16,026 bases of DNA from JBFLXN01 sp040755715 [NCBI: Candidatus Edwardsbacteria bacterium] (GCA_040755715.1 JBFLXN010000052.1:1-16026); one strand, 5' to 3'; shown: positions 1-7,231, numbered from the stretch's first letter. The notes: generated from the sequence alone by a model not told the origin. Translations and numbers: made by a program.

Positions 1-1
1 T

Positions 2-109
2 GCTTGGGTCAGACAACGTAATCGTCAGAAAGCAACCGTTTCCTGGCAGTTTACAAAGAACATTGCTCGTAAGAAACTTAACAGGTTCTATTACAATATC
101 AAAAATTAG
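2..109 (+). CDS. IS630-family transposase, C-terminal fragment (cut by window edge)
   Basis: An open frame runs from the window edge to a TAG stop and encodes 35 residues, containing AWVRQRNRQKATVSWQFTKN and ending in FYYNIKN. The pattern of Arg/Asn-rich segment, then a W-[KQ]-F-T-like motif, then ARxKLxRxY, is what I know from the extreme C-terminus of IS630/Tc1-mariner type transposases (DDE family). The catalytic DDE residues lie outside the window, so activity cannot be judged. It is the only coding sequence I accept on the plus strand, opposite to all neighbours, as expected for an independent mobile element. Family assignment is from recall of the C-terminal consensus only. Confidence 0.6.
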   Translation, partial: AWVRQRNRQKATVSWQFTKNIARKKLNRFYYNIKN

Positions 110-113
110 TGTC

Positions 114-127
114 ACAAAGCACTAGTA
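114..127. mobile_element. Putative right terminal inverted repeat and TA target of the IS630-type element
   Basis: Four bases after the transposase stop lies ACAAAGCACT (114-123), followed by AG and then TA (126-127). Its exact reverse complement AGTGCTTTGT lies at 15901-15910, preceded by TA-GC. IS630/Tc1-mariner elements insert at TA and have short terminal inverted repeats, so this fits a right end. The two bases next to the TA differ between the ends (AG read from one side, GC from the other), which weakens the case. Confidence 0.35.
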
Positions 128-336
128 ATCCCTGCAAAACTTACAAAAATGGGAAGTCGCAATGTGTTAAATTTACCTAAAGATTATCATTATCAATATC
201 AATTTAAAACTGCTTTTTTGAAGATAGACAAATTGAAAATTAAAAAAAATTCGTTTTTGCAAGTAGTCTCTTTAATGGCTTTCAGTATTCTCAAGGGTCT
301 TCAGCTACTTTTTACATTTTCACGCTTTTTTGAGGA

Positions 337-582
337 TCAAACAAATTCTTTGGCTGGCACTTCAAGGTAGCGGTCTGGTTTTTCTGCTTTACTATAGATG
401 GCGAAGAACCGGCGCTCGATTTCCTTGAGGACAGTGGCGTCGTAGTAGACCATGCCACAGTTTAGACATACTTCAACTGGCGTATTGAACACTATCAAGT
501 ATTTTCCCTCGTGGCTATAGAGATACTCAATTCTTCGTTCCTCATAGCGGTCACTGCCGCAAAAATTACAGATTTTCTTCAT
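337..582 (-). CDS. YgiT/MqsA-type zinc-finger protein, probable antitoxin (81 aa)
   Basis: Starts with MKKICNFCGSDRYEE and carries two CxxC knuckles (C5/C8 and C38/C41), the zinc-binding layout of YgiT/MqsA-type antitoxin N-domains. A good Shine-Dalgarno (AAGGAGG, 6-7 bases upstream) supports ATG at 582 rather than the longer open frame to 756. The first 17 bases overlap the end of the upstream DUF4258 gene, so translation is probably coupled, as is typical for TA pairs. Unlike full MqsA (about 131 aa) it has no C-terminal helix-turn-helix: the chain ends after a short charged helix (DATVLKEIERRF...) and PAKEFV. By family knowledge it should bind and neutralise the DUF4258 partner; DNA-binding autoregulation by this protein alone looks unlikely. 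Confidence 0.8.
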   Translation of the reverse strand: MKKICNFCGSDRYEERRIEYLYSHEGKYLIVFNTPVEVCLNCGMVYYDATVLKEIERRFFAIYSKAEKPDRYLEVPAKEFV

Positions 583-889
583 CTTCTTTCCTCCTTCGCG
601 TCCAAGGGTCAATGAACTTTGGTGGACGTGGAATATATACGGTGACAAGCACAACTTTTTCCCCACGCCAACCGCACACGGCATGGATAGGTATCTCTCC
701 AGCAAAACCCACGACAAGGCAACTTTCACCACGCCCCGTATCGGAATATTGCTCAAGGACTTGGCTATTCAAAAGAGCTTCTTCCACTTGCACAAAAGTT
801 AATCCTTCCGCTCTTCGTTCAATCTCGGCATGATGGCTGTAAGAATATTGGCTATCACGAACTTTCGCTTTGATCTCTTGAATATCCAT
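566..889 (-). CDS. DUF4258 family protein, probable RelE/MqsR-like toxin (107 aa)
   Basis: The chain contains the DUF4258 signature: SYSHHAEIERRAEGLTFVQV near the N-terminus, then VEEALLNSQVLEQYSDTGRGESCLVV, then a beta-rich HAVCGWRGEKVVLVTVYIP end. DUF4258 proteins are small, probably RelE-like folds found beside antitoxins; the ribonuclease role is inferred from family context and not shown here. The ATG at 889 has a GGAG about 4-5 bases upstream. The following gene is a YgiT zinc-finger protein overlapping by 17 bases, a recurrent toxin-first pair. The pair lies 47 bases downstream of the HdrA-GltD stop on the same strand, so read-through from that gene is possible. A second, divergent DUF4258 gene lies at 12191-12445 with a different partner. 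Confidence 0.8.
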   Translation of the reverse strand: MDIQEIKAKVRDSQYSYSHHAEIERRAEGLTFVQVEEALLNSQVLEQYSDTGRGESCLVVGFAGEIPIHAVCGWRGEKVVLVTVYIPRPPKFIDPWTRRRKEDEENL

Positions 890-915
890 ATCTCCATTTA
901 TAATCTCGCCAATCC

Positions 916-931
916 CTTCCTTAACTACTTA
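916..931 (-). promoter_or_regulatory. Motif shared upstream of both DUF4258 genes (copy 1)
   Basis: On the minus strand TAAGTAGTTAAGGAAG lies 27 bases upstream of the DUF4258 start at 889. The same motif with one base fewer (TAAGTAGTTAGGAAG) lies at 12462-12476, 17 bases upstream of the other DUF4258 start. It could be an operator, a transcript leader or a leftover of insertion; chance is not excluded. Confidence 0.25.
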
Positions 932-936
932 CACTT

Positions 937-3900
937 TTAACCACAAATTGCGGAAATCTGGGCCAAAATCTGTCTATCCTTAAAGTGAGCGATGTCTATC
1001 GCTCCGGTGGGACAGGCAGCACCACAAGCCCCACAGCCTTTACATAAGATTTCATTAACCTGCATAATTTTTTTCTCAGACTCAAACGAAAGTGCTTGAT
1101 AGACACAAAGGCTTTCACAGATGCGACATCCAGAACAAAACTCTTCGTCAATCACCGAGACAATCGGTTCTATCTTAACCTTCCCCTGTGAAAGAGGAAT
1201 CATCGCTGAGGAAGCCGCCCCTTTAGCCTGAGCTACTGTTTCGGGAATGTCTTTAGGCCCTTGGCAACAGCCAGCTAAATAGATTCCATCAACCATTGTA
1301 TCTACTGGACGCAATTTGGGATGTGCTTCTAAGAGAAATCCATCGGGTGATCTTGAAAGTTTAAGCAATTGAGCCAACTGTTTGCTTTCCGTCTTTGGAA
1401 CAAGACCAGTAGCCAAAACCACTAAGTCTGCCTCTACTTCTATCGGCTGAGCCAGTAGAGTATCTTCAGCTCGGACAATTATTTTATTCTTTTTTCTATA
1501 GATTTCTGAGACATTTCCTCGACGATAGATAACTCCTTCATTTCTTACCCGGTCATAGAATTCCTCAAAACCTTTTCCAAATGCCCGCACATCAATATAA
1601 AAAACGGTCACCTCAGCCCCTTCTATCTTTTCTTTTATCAGATGGGCCTGCTTGGCTGTATACATACAGCAGACTCGGGAACAATATTCATTACCAAGGC
1701 TTTTGTCCCGAGAACCGATGCATTGAACGAAAACTATCTTCTTTGGCTCTTTGCCATTAATAGTAATTCTTCCTTGAGTTGGTCCGGAAGCCGAAGAGAG
1801 TCTTTCAAATTCTAAACCAGTGATTACTTCTGGATAGATTCCGTAGGCGTATTCTGGTTTTAGTCTCGCATCAAAAGAATTAAACCCAACTGCCACAACG
1901 ATTGTGCCAACATCTATTTCTACTAACTGATTTTCTAGGTTATGATTGATTGCTTCTGGCTTACAAACCTTGATGCATTGCATACATTCACAGCAGACTG
2001 AACAATTGAGACATCGTTTTGCTTCTACTATTGCTTGCTCTTCAGAAAAACCTGTTTCTACTTCCCTAAAATTATGATATCTCTCTTCCAAGGAAATTTT
2101 AGGCATTTTTACTCTAGGTCTTTTAGGAAATTTTAATATTTCTTCATCCGAAAGTAACGCAGATTTTCTTGTTTCTCCCTTTTTTGGTAATTCTTGATGT
2201 GAGAGGTAAGCGTCTATAGAATTAGCGGCGATTTGTCCTTCTGCCACCGCTTCAATTACAGTGGCGGACCCGGATACTGCATCGCCTCCGGCAAAAACAC
2301 CAGGAACTGATGTCGCCAGTGTTTCGGGGTTAACCACCACGGTAGGCCATTTTGTAGTTTCAATCTCAGTATCTTTGAGCAATAGTGAAAGGTCAGGAGC
2401 CTGACTCACTGCGGTAATTACGGTATCCACAGGGACAATAAATTCCGAACCATCTAAGGGAATAGGTCTCCTCCTTCCAGAGACGTCAGGTGGACCAAGT
2501 TGCATTCTCAAGCATTCCATTCCCTCAATTTTCTTATCTTTCCCAAAAAATTTTATGGGAGCGGCAAGAAAAATCACTTTCACTCCTTCCTTCTCTGCCT
2601 CTTCAATCTCCCATTCGTTTGCTGGCATTTCCTTTCGGGAACGGCGATAAACAATGGAAACTTCCCCAGCGCCAAGTCTTAAGGCCACTCGGGCAGCATC
2701 CACCGCCGCATTTCCACCACCAATCACCGCTACCCTTTTACCAACTTTTGGTTTCTTACCAAGATTTGTTTCTTTTAAGAATTCAAGACAGGAAAATACG
2801 CCTTCCAGTTCCTCTCCCGGAATATTTAACTTTAGGCTCTGATGAGCACCAACCGCAATGAAGACTGCTTTGAACCCCTGAGTGGATAAGTCGCCTATCG
2901 TCAAATCTTTCCCAATAGTGATATTTGTTTTTACTTCAATACCTGTAGCTAGAATATATTCAATATCATTATTAATGGCGCTTCTGGGAAGTCTGAACTC
3001 AGGAATTCCAGTTATTAACATCCCTCCTAATACTGGAAGTGATTCAAAGATTGTCACTGGATAACCTTTTTGGGCAAGAAAATATGCGGTGCTGAGCCCA
3101 GCTGGTCCACCACCAATCACCGCTACCCTTTTGTCTCCGTAAATTTTTTCTGTTGGAGAAGGAAGTTTTCTCTCTTTTAATATTTCGTAGTCAGAAAGGA
3201 AGCGTTTTAACGAGGCGATGGCTATGGGTTCATCTAACTTGCCCCGAGTGCAATCTTTTTCGCAGGGATGGTTGCATACTCTTCCACAAACTGAGGGAAA
3301 TGGGTTCGTCTGACGCTCCAGTTCCAATGCTTCAATGAACCTGCCCTGACTGATGAGAGCAATATAGGCCTGAGCATTTACTCCAGCGGGACAGGCAATT
3401 CGACAGGGAGATATTCCTCTCTTATCAATTGTAAATATGTTTGGTACCGCTTGGGGAAATGAACGGTAAATTGCCTTTCTTTTAGCTAATCCTACATCAA
3501 ATTCACTGGCAACTTCAACCGGACAGGCTACAGCACAGTCACCACAGGCATTACATTTTACTTCGTCAACATATCTTGTTTTCTTATTTATCTTCACTTT
3601 AAAGTTTCCGATATATCCCTGAATCTCGGCAATCTCGGTGTAGGTGAGAAGTTCAACATTTGGGTGTCTGCTCACATCCACCATTTTGGGCGTAAGTATG
3701 CAGGCTGAACAATCTAAAGTAGGAAAAGTTTTATCCAGTTGAGCCATTCTTCCACCGATACTCGGGTCTTTCTCTACTAAATAGACTTTGAAACCTGCCT
3801 CAGCAATATCCAGAGCTGATTGAATTCCAGCAATTCCCCCCCCAATTACCAATGCTGATTTAGTAACCACGACTTCTTTCTCAGAAAGTGATTCTAAAAA

Positions 3901-4287
3901 TTTTGCCTTAGCTACAGCACTTGAAATGAGGCGCTTCGCCTTTTCCGTGGCTAATCTTCTGTCATCGTGAACCCAGGAACACTGTTCTCGGATGTTAGCC
4001 ATTTCAAAAAGATACGGATTTAATCCCACATCAAAGACTACTCCTCTAAAGGTAGGTTCATGCATTCCGGGAGAGCAGGCAGCAACAACTACCCGATTGA
4101 GCCTTGATTCATTTATGTCCTTTTTGATTATTTCCTGTCCGGGGTCAGAGCACATATAAGTATAATTGCGGGCAATTACAACACCAGACAGAGACTGAGC
4201 AAACTTAGTAACCTCTTCTACATCTACCGCACCTGCAATATTTATCCCGCAGTGGCAGACATAAACACCTATTTTGACATCAGACAA
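937..4287 (-). CDS. hdrA: HdrA-like iron-sulfur flavoprotein with an inserted GltD/NfnB-type NAD(P)H:FAD module (1116 aa)
   Basis: Soluble electron-transfer flavoprotein. Order, numbered from the TTG start: an HdrA N-domain (CHCG at 11-14, ACSPxxHEPTF near 70-80); a first FAD Rossmann motif VIGGGIAG near 150; a CNACGDC...C 4Fe-4S motif at 245-255; a GltD-type N-terminal Fe-S domain (CRIACPAG near 295, VCGRVCNHPCEKDC near 335); a second FAD fold VIGGGPAGL near 392; an NADPH-type fold VIGGGNAAVDAAR near 522 with YRRSR; GGDA near 667; the resumed HdrA part (CLNCSVCCECMQCIKVC near 760, QCIGSRD, CSRVCCMYTAKQA); and two C-terminal 4Fe-4S motifs (1051-1094). The length is about HdrA plus GltD. TTG at 4287 is preferred because AGGGGGA lies 6 bases upstream; the longer GTG frame (4332) starts inside a repeat. 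By family knowledge HdrA bifurcates electrons; here NAD(P)H is the likely partner, with ETF and the Fe-S oxidoreductase inferred from the operon. Confidence 0.9.
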   Translation of the reverse strand: MSDVKIGVYVCHCGINIAGAVDVEEVTKFAQSLSGVVIARNYTYMCSDPGQEIIKKDINESRLNRVVVAACSPGMHEPTFRGVVFDVGLNPYLFEMANIREQCSWVHDDRRLATEKAKRLISSAVAKAKFLESLSEKEVVVTKSALVIGGGIAGIQSALDIAEAGFKVYLVEKDPSIGGRMAQLDKTFPTLDCSACILTPKMVDVSRHPNVELLTYTEIAEIQGYIGNFKVKINKKTRYVDEVKCNACGDCAVACPVEVASEFDVGLAKRKAIYRSFPQAVPNIFTIDKRGISPCRIACPAGVNAQAYIALISQGRFIEALELERQTNPFPSVCGRVCNHPCEKDCTRGKLDEPIAIASLKRFLSDYEILKERKLPSPTEKIYGDKRVAVIGGGPAGLSTAYFLAQKGYPVTIFESLPVLGGMLITGIPEFRLPRSAINNDIEYILATGIEVKTNITIGKDLTIGDLSTQGFKAVFIAVGAHQSLKLNIPGEELEGVFSCLEFLKETNLGKKPKVGKRVAVIGGGNAAVDAARVALRLGAGEVSIVYRRSRKEMPANEWEIEEAEKEGVKVIFLAAPIKFFGKDKKIEGMECLRMQLGPPDVSGRRRPIPLDGSEFIVPVDTVITAVSQAPDLSLLLKDTEIETTKWPTVVVNPETLATSVPGVFAGGDAVSGSATVIEAVAEGQIAANSIDAYLSHQELPKKGETRKSALLSDEEILKFPKRPRVKMPKISLEERYHNFREVETGFSEEQAIVEAKRCLNCSVCCECMQCIKVCKPEAINHNLENQLVEIDVGTIVVAVGFNSFDARLKPEYAYGIYPEVITGLEFERLSSASGPTQGRITINGKEPKKIVFVQCIGSRDKSLGNEYCSRVCCMYTAKQAHLIKEKIEGAEVTVFYIDVRAFGKGFEEFYDRVRNEGVIYRRGNVSEIYRKKNKIIVRAEDTLLAQPIEVEADLVVLATGLVPKTESKQLAQLLKLSRSPDGFLLEAHPKLRPVDTMVDGIYLAGCCQGPKDIPETVAQAKGAASSAMIPLSQGKVKIEPIVSVIDEEFCSGCRICESLCVYQALSFESEKKIMQVNEILCKGCGACGAACPTGAIDIAHFKDRQILAQISAICG

Positions 4288-4293
4288 TTCTAA

Positions 4294-4300
4294 TCCCCCT
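4294..4300 (-). promoter_or_regulatory. Ribosome binding site deciding the TTG start of the HdrA-GltD gene
   Basis: AGGGGGA on the minus strand sits 6 bases before TTG at 4287, which leads directly into SDVKIGVYVCHCG, the expected HdrA N-terminus. The alternative GTG at 4332 lies in an intergenic repeat and adds residues that look like read-through. Confidence 0.7.
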
Positions 4301-4316
4301 TGCTTACAAGATATGA

Positions 4317-4378
4317 AACCACAGATTAACACAGATTTTCACAGATTTTAATCCGTATAATCCGTTAAATCCGTGGTT
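4317..4378. repeat. Inverted repeat of 10-base CACAGATT units (copy R1)
   Basis: A 62-base palindromic element begins AACCACAGATT and ends AATCCGTGGTT; the outer 11-base arms pair with one mismatch. Each arm is itself a tandem array with about 10-base steps: CCACAGATTA, ACACAGATTT, TCACAGATTT on one side, and three AATCCGT units on the other. It lies just upstream of the HdrA-GltD start and marks the HdrA-facing side of the GNAT/HEPN/MNT block. Confidence 0.75.
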
Positions 4379-4461
4379 ATTGAAATTCCGAAGCTTGCGA
4401 AGGTATTCACCACTCCGCACATTCTGTTTTATCTCTCGTTTTTCATCGGCTACATAAAAAC

Positions 4462-4968
4462 CTATTTAAGTTTTTTGGTAAGGTACAAAATTAAACTATC
4501 GTTAGCAATAATTTTCTGTCCGTGTCTCACATATTTACCCTTGTAAGTAACTCCTAATCCATCTGGTATATAACCTCTTAACACATACATCCGTTGGGCC
4601 GCATTATACCCCGGAGCTAATCCAACACCGATACCGATTATTTTTGATTTATTTGATACTATTTTCTCTGCTTCATCCATTAACTTAGTGGCGATTTTTT
4701 GTCTTCGATATTTTGGCAGCACATTTAAATCCATTATTTCGGGAATATTATTTTCTTTAAAGTAGGGATATCCAGATTGCCAAACGATTGTTAGATAACC
4801 TGCGAATTTTCCATTTAGCAAAGCAACCAACACTACCCTTTTTCCTTCACATTGTTCAGAATAATAATTTTCGTATTGTAATGTAGGTTTATTCCAACCA
4901 ATTTCCGAGAAGGCTTGGGAAATTATCACAGCATCGTTTTTGTTTAACTTTCTGATCTTCAGGCCCAT
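4462..4968 (-). CDS. GNAT-family N-acetyltransferase (168 aa)
   Basis: Transfers an acetyl group from acetyl-CoA to an unknown amine. The GNAT fold is visible: a first strand (MGLKIRKLNKNDAVIISQAF), a central strand pair (VVLVALLNGKFAGYLTIVW), then strand beta4 IMDLNVLPKYRRQKIATKLM with the pyrophosphate-binding R/Q-x-x-G/A-like loop RRQKIAT at 88-94, and a late IGIGVGLAPGYNAAQRMYVLRGY segment typical of motif B. Length is normal for a single-domain GNAT. It follows the HEPN gene after 23 bases with only a weak GGAA upstream of ATG 4968, so it may depend on translation or transcription of the HEPN/MNT pair. The gap contains a 24-base near-copy of etfA. The substrate cannot be read from sequence; a link to the TA pair is only positional. 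Confidence 0.8.
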   Translation of the reverse strand: MGLKIRKLNKNDAVIISQAFSEIGWNKPTLQYENYYSEQCEGKRVVLVALLNGKFAGYLTIVWQSGYPYFKENNIPEIMDLNVLPKYRRQKIATKLMDEAEKIVSNKSKIIGIGVGLAPGYNAAQRMYVLRGYIPDGLGVTYKGKYVRHGQKIIANDSLILYLTKKLK

Positions 4969-4974
4969 ATTTCA

Positions 4975-4998
4975 AATGGTTCCGGCATTTTTCATTCC
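4975..4998 (-). repeat. 24-base near-copy of an internal etfA segment
   Basis: This stretch matches 6183-6206 inside etfA at 23 of 24 positions, same orientation; the shared core CGGCATTTTTCATTCC (plus strand) is exact. In etfA it encodes GMKNAETI; here it overlaps the HEPN stop codon and the HEPN-GNAT gap. See findings. Confidence 0.7.
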
Positions 4999-5438
4999 CT
5001 AAACCATTCTCTAATAAACTCCTCCGCACTCTTTATCACCTCTTTTGACTTTTGGAGAATCTCTTGGGCATAGGAGGTATCGTAGAGTTCCCAAGGAGTG
5101 ATTCGCTTGAGAGGTTCACCGTATGTTATTCTTCCGTGTTCGGGGGCTAATTCTCTGGCTAATTCCTCACCTCTTCTAAGTCGGCTTAAGAAGTTTCCTT
5201 TTAGCTTCTCAATTTCTTTCTTATTTTCTTCCAGAACCTTCTCAAGTTCATCTGAAGGGTCATGGCTCCAACTTGGTAGCGAAAAACAAGAAATAACTGC
5301 CTTCATTCCGTTTTCCACTGCCAGTTGAACTTTTCGCACTGTATCTACGATCTCTTTGTTCTCAAAATCTCTTTCTGCTTCTTCAAGATATTTTCGGGCA
5401 AGATTAAATCTATAGTAAGATTCTTCTTTGTTATCCAT
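4992..5438 (-). CDS. HEPN-domain protein, probable toxin of an MNT/HEPN pair (148 aa)
   Basis: All-helical small protein with a HEPN-like N-terminal helix pair (RFNLARKYLEEAERDFENKE, then VRKVQLAVENGMKAVISCF) and a C-terminal segment RELAPEHGRITYGEPLKRITPW. R95-x5-H101 matches the RX4-6H ribonuclease motif known for HEPN domains, followed by TYG. The expected role is a ribonuclease toxin silenced by the preceding nucleotidyltransferase, in some characterised systems by AMPylation near this motif. The gene starts two bases after the MNT stop with a GAAGGG Shine-Dalgarno inside the MNT end, so the two are translationally coupled. It is a clear paralog of the HEPN at 13746-14189 (shared EH...YG...RITPW). 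Function is inferred from family and pairing. Confidence 0.8.
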   Translation of the reverse strand: MDNKEESYYRFNLARKYLEEAERDFENKEIVDTVRKVQLAVENGMKAVISCFSLPSWSHDPSDELEKVLEENKKEIEKLKGNFLSRLRRGEELARELAPEHGRITYGEPLKRITPWELYDTSYAQEILQKSKEVIKSAEEFIREWFRE

Positions 5439-5440
5439 TT

Positions 5441-5899
5441 TTACCCTTCAAGTTTCAGCACAATCCTCTGATCCCTTCGCAAAGGAACCTGTGGTTTCCA
5501 ACCATATTTTCCATCCTTGGTATTGTATCTTACAAGTCCAGCTTTTTCCACTGCACTTTTTATCTTCTGAAAGAGACGAGTCAACTCTTTTTCTTGATCA
5601 TAGAGAATTATGCCCTCTTCAGCAATATTTACGAGAAGCAAAGTTAAATCCTTCAATTCTTCTAATTCTAAATCAACAATGGAAAAATCTCTTCCCAATT
5701 TCTTCTTTACTTCCTTCAATGCTCGGTATATTCGCACTCTTCTTTTGATTCTATCCTGTTCTAATTCTTTAGTAACTACCAGAAGGTCAATGTCACTTTG
5801 TGGGGAGGGATTTTCTTTGGCAAAAGAGCCAAAGAGTGCACAGGCTCTAAAATGAGTTCCGAGATTCTCTTGCAATGCTTTAACTATTTCTACCTTCAT
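5441..5899 (-). CDS. Minimal nucleotidyltransferase (MNT, Pol-beta superfamily), probable antitoxin (152 aa)
   Basis: Shows the nucleotidyltransferase signature GSFAKENPSPQSDIDLL (G24-S25, D36 and D38 as metal ligands) and a plausible third acidic position at D76 in FSIVDLELEEL, so the active site looks intact. A C-terminal extension (GLVRYNTKDGKYGWKPQVPL...) makes it longer than the roughly 95-100 aa minimal MNTs; the MNT at 14173-14664 has a similar extension (GLVRVKLNGGFRWKWED). Known MNT antitoxins modify or bind the cognate HEPN toxin. ATG 5899 lies 11 bases from the inverted repeat R2, which occupies the space between etfA and this gene; no convincing promoter or strong Shine-Dalgarno is visible. 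Confidence 0.8.
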   Translation of the reverse strand: MKVEIVKALQENLGTHFRACALFGSFAKENPSPQSDIDLLVVTKELEQDRIKRRVRIYRALKEVKKKLGRDFSIVDLELEELKDLTLLLVNIAEEGIILYDQEKELTRLFQKIKSAVEKAGLVRYNTKDGKYGWKPQVPLRRDQRIVLKLEG

Positions 5900-5909
5900 T
5901 TGCTTCTAT

Positions 5910-6039
5910 AACCACAGATTAACACGGATAAACACCAAATTGAGTTATTGGGTCATTGAGTCAATGTTAAATAACTTAATGACTTAATTACCTAATTACC
6001 TTTTCAAATAATCTGTGAAAATCCGTTCAATCCGTGGTT
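5910..6039. repeat. Inverted repeat of 10-base CACAGATT/CACGGATT units (copy R2)
   Basis: A 130-base element bounded by AACCACAGATTAACACGGAT on the left and ATCCGTTCAATCCGTGGTT on the right. The arms are inverted copies with few mismatches and again step by about 10 bases. Between them is a second, looser inverted pair with ATTGAGTTATTGGGTCATTG facing TTAATGACTTAATTACC. It fills the gap between etfA and the MNT/HEPN pair. Together with R1 it brackets the MNT-HEPN-GNAT block. Confidence 0.7.
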
Positions 6040-6062
6040 TCATTTTTACATTACAGAGCCTC

Positions 6063-7037
6063 TCATCTTTTTATTTCAGCAATTTTTTCTTTTAATACCG
6101 GCACTACCTTGAACAAATCTCCCACTATCCCATAGTGTGCTTCAGCAAAGATCGGGGCATTCGGGTCTTTGTTAATCGCTATAATGGTTTCGGCATTTTT
6201 CATTCCGGAAATATGCTGAAACGCCCCGCTGATTCCAATGGCAATATACAATTTTGGTTTCACCGTCTTGCCGGAAGACCCCACTTGCCGGTCTTTTGGC
6301 AGCCAACCGGCATCAACAACTGGTCTGGAGCAAGCCAAAACTCCACCAAGTGTTTTAGCTAAATCTTCCACCAAGGCAAGATTTTTTTGTTCCTTTATCC
6401 CACGACCGACGGCAATAACAGTATTTGCTTTAGTGATGTCTACTTCACCGACAGCGGCTTCTAAATATTCAATAAATTTTCGGTAGGCAATTTCTTCCAG
6501 TAGTGATTCAATCTTAACAACCTCAGCCTTCAGATTTCCTTCTCCCACCGGGAAAGCTGCTTGACGAATCGTTGCTAAATATGATGACGCCTCCATCAAT
6601 GAAATCCGAGCATTGACCTTACCACCATACATCTGACGAATTGCCTCAAGCCTTTCGTCTTCCCATTTCAAATCAACACAATCAGTCACTAAAGGAAAGT
6701 TTAACTGCGCCGCTAAACTCGGAGCTAAATCGACCCCAAAGGCCGTATGCCCAATCAAAGTAAGAAACGGATTATACTGCGGAAGCAGATTTGCTAGGAT
6801 TCGCTGATAACATTCAGCATTAAAATTTTCTAATTTTTTATCTTCTACCACCAAAACTTTATCCGCAAATGAAGTGGTCTTTTCAATTAGATTTTCCAAG
6901 TTGGTACCAAAGAGGAGAGCACAGACTTTTACCTGTTTTTCTTGAGCCAGCCCTCTGGCTTTAGTTAGCATCTCAAAACTAATATCTCTAATCTCTCCTT
7001 GCCGATGTTCAATCAGTACAAAAATTTCTCTATTCAT
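6063..7037 (-). CDS. etfA: Electron transfer flavoprotein, alpha subunit (EtfA, 324 aa)
   Basis: Binds FAD in its C-terminal domain and, with EtfB, carries electrons from acyl-CoA dehydrogenase. The ETF alpha signature is clear: SRPVVDAGWLPKDRQVGSSG, then YIAIGISGAFQHISGMKNAE and INKDPNAPIF, ending near YGIVGDLFKVVPVL. The N-terminal domain (FVLIEHRQGEIRDISFEMLTKARGLA) is the usual ETF alpha/beta fold. Length (324) is normal for EtfA. ATG at 7037 is chosen because AGGAG lies 7 bases upstream; the frame stays open to 7067 but that extension is encoded by repeat sequence. It follows etfB in the usual B-A order, but a 194-base gap full of inverted repeats separates the two, which is long for a pair that must be made in equal amounts. 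Whether it is a bifurcating ETF cannot be decided by eye. Confidence 0.95.
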   Translation of the reverse strand: MNREIFVLIEHRQGEIRDISFEMLTKARGLAQEKQVKVCALLFGTNLENLIEKTTSFADKVLVVEDKKLENFNAECYQRILANLLPQYNPFLTLIGHTAFGVDLAPSLAAQLNFPLVTDCVDLKWEDERLEAIRQMYGGKVNARISLMEASSYLATIRQAAFPVGEGNLKAEVVKIESLLEEIAYRKFIEYLEAAVGEVDITKANTVIAVGRGIKEQKNLALVEDLAKTLGGVLACSRPVVDAGWLPKDRQVGSSGKTVKPKLYIAIGISGAFQHISGMKNAETIIAINKDPNAPIFAEAHYGIVGDLFKVVPVLKEKIAEIKR

Positions 7038-7052
7038 CGTAATACTCCTGAT

Positions 7053-7209
7053 TTCACAGATAATCACAGATTAAAAGAAACAGATGGACACAGATATTTC
7101 CGACGACATCTGTGCTCATCTTGTATCTCTTCACCCCGCACCTATCCTAAATTGGCTGATTGGCATCGTGGAGGATAGGTGCGGGGTGAATCTGTGCTAA
7201 TCTGTGGAA
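7053..7209. repeat. Composite inverted repeat of CACAGATT units (copy R3) in the etfB-etfA gap
   Basis: The left arm TTCACAGATAATCACAGATT (7053-7072) faces AATCTGTGCTAATCTGTGGAA-type sequence (7190-7209). Additional CAGATGGACACAGATA and ACATCTGTGCTCATCTTG units lie between them. In the centre is the 19-bp perfect stem listed separately. The whole element nearly fills the space between etfB and etfA. Confidence 0.65.
7130..7190. repeat. Perfect 19-bp stem, 23-base loop hairpin between etfB and etfA
   Basis: TTCACCCCGCACCTATCCT at 7130-7148 is followed by its exact reverse complement at 7172-7190. The stem is GC-richer than its surroundings. In the transcribed (minus) strand no T-run follows, so it is not a standard intrinsic terminator. 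It might stabilise the etfB end of the message or be a nested miniature element. Confidence 0.85.
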
Positions 7210-7231
7210 GAATCGTTTAGTTGATAGTGCA

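Noticed and set aside
149-370. Plus-strand frame of 73 codons beside the IS630 end
   Set aside because: No Shine-Dalgarno, no recognisable family, low-complexity AT-rich codons, and it runs into the antisense of the zinc-finger gene.
2490-3338. Several plus-strand frames opposite the HdrA-GltD gene
   Set aside because: Antisense shadows of a strongly conserved coding sequence, with no family resemblance and no ribosome binding sites.
4288-4332. Upstream extension of the HdrA-GltD gene to a GTG
   Set aside because: The extension begins inside the R1 repeat and includes the Shine-Dalgarno of the better TTG start at 4287.
7038-7067. Ten-residue N-terminal extension of EtfA
   Set aside because: Encoded by repeat and ribosome-binding sequence; the start at 7037 has a good AGGAG and matches the usual EtfA N-terminus.
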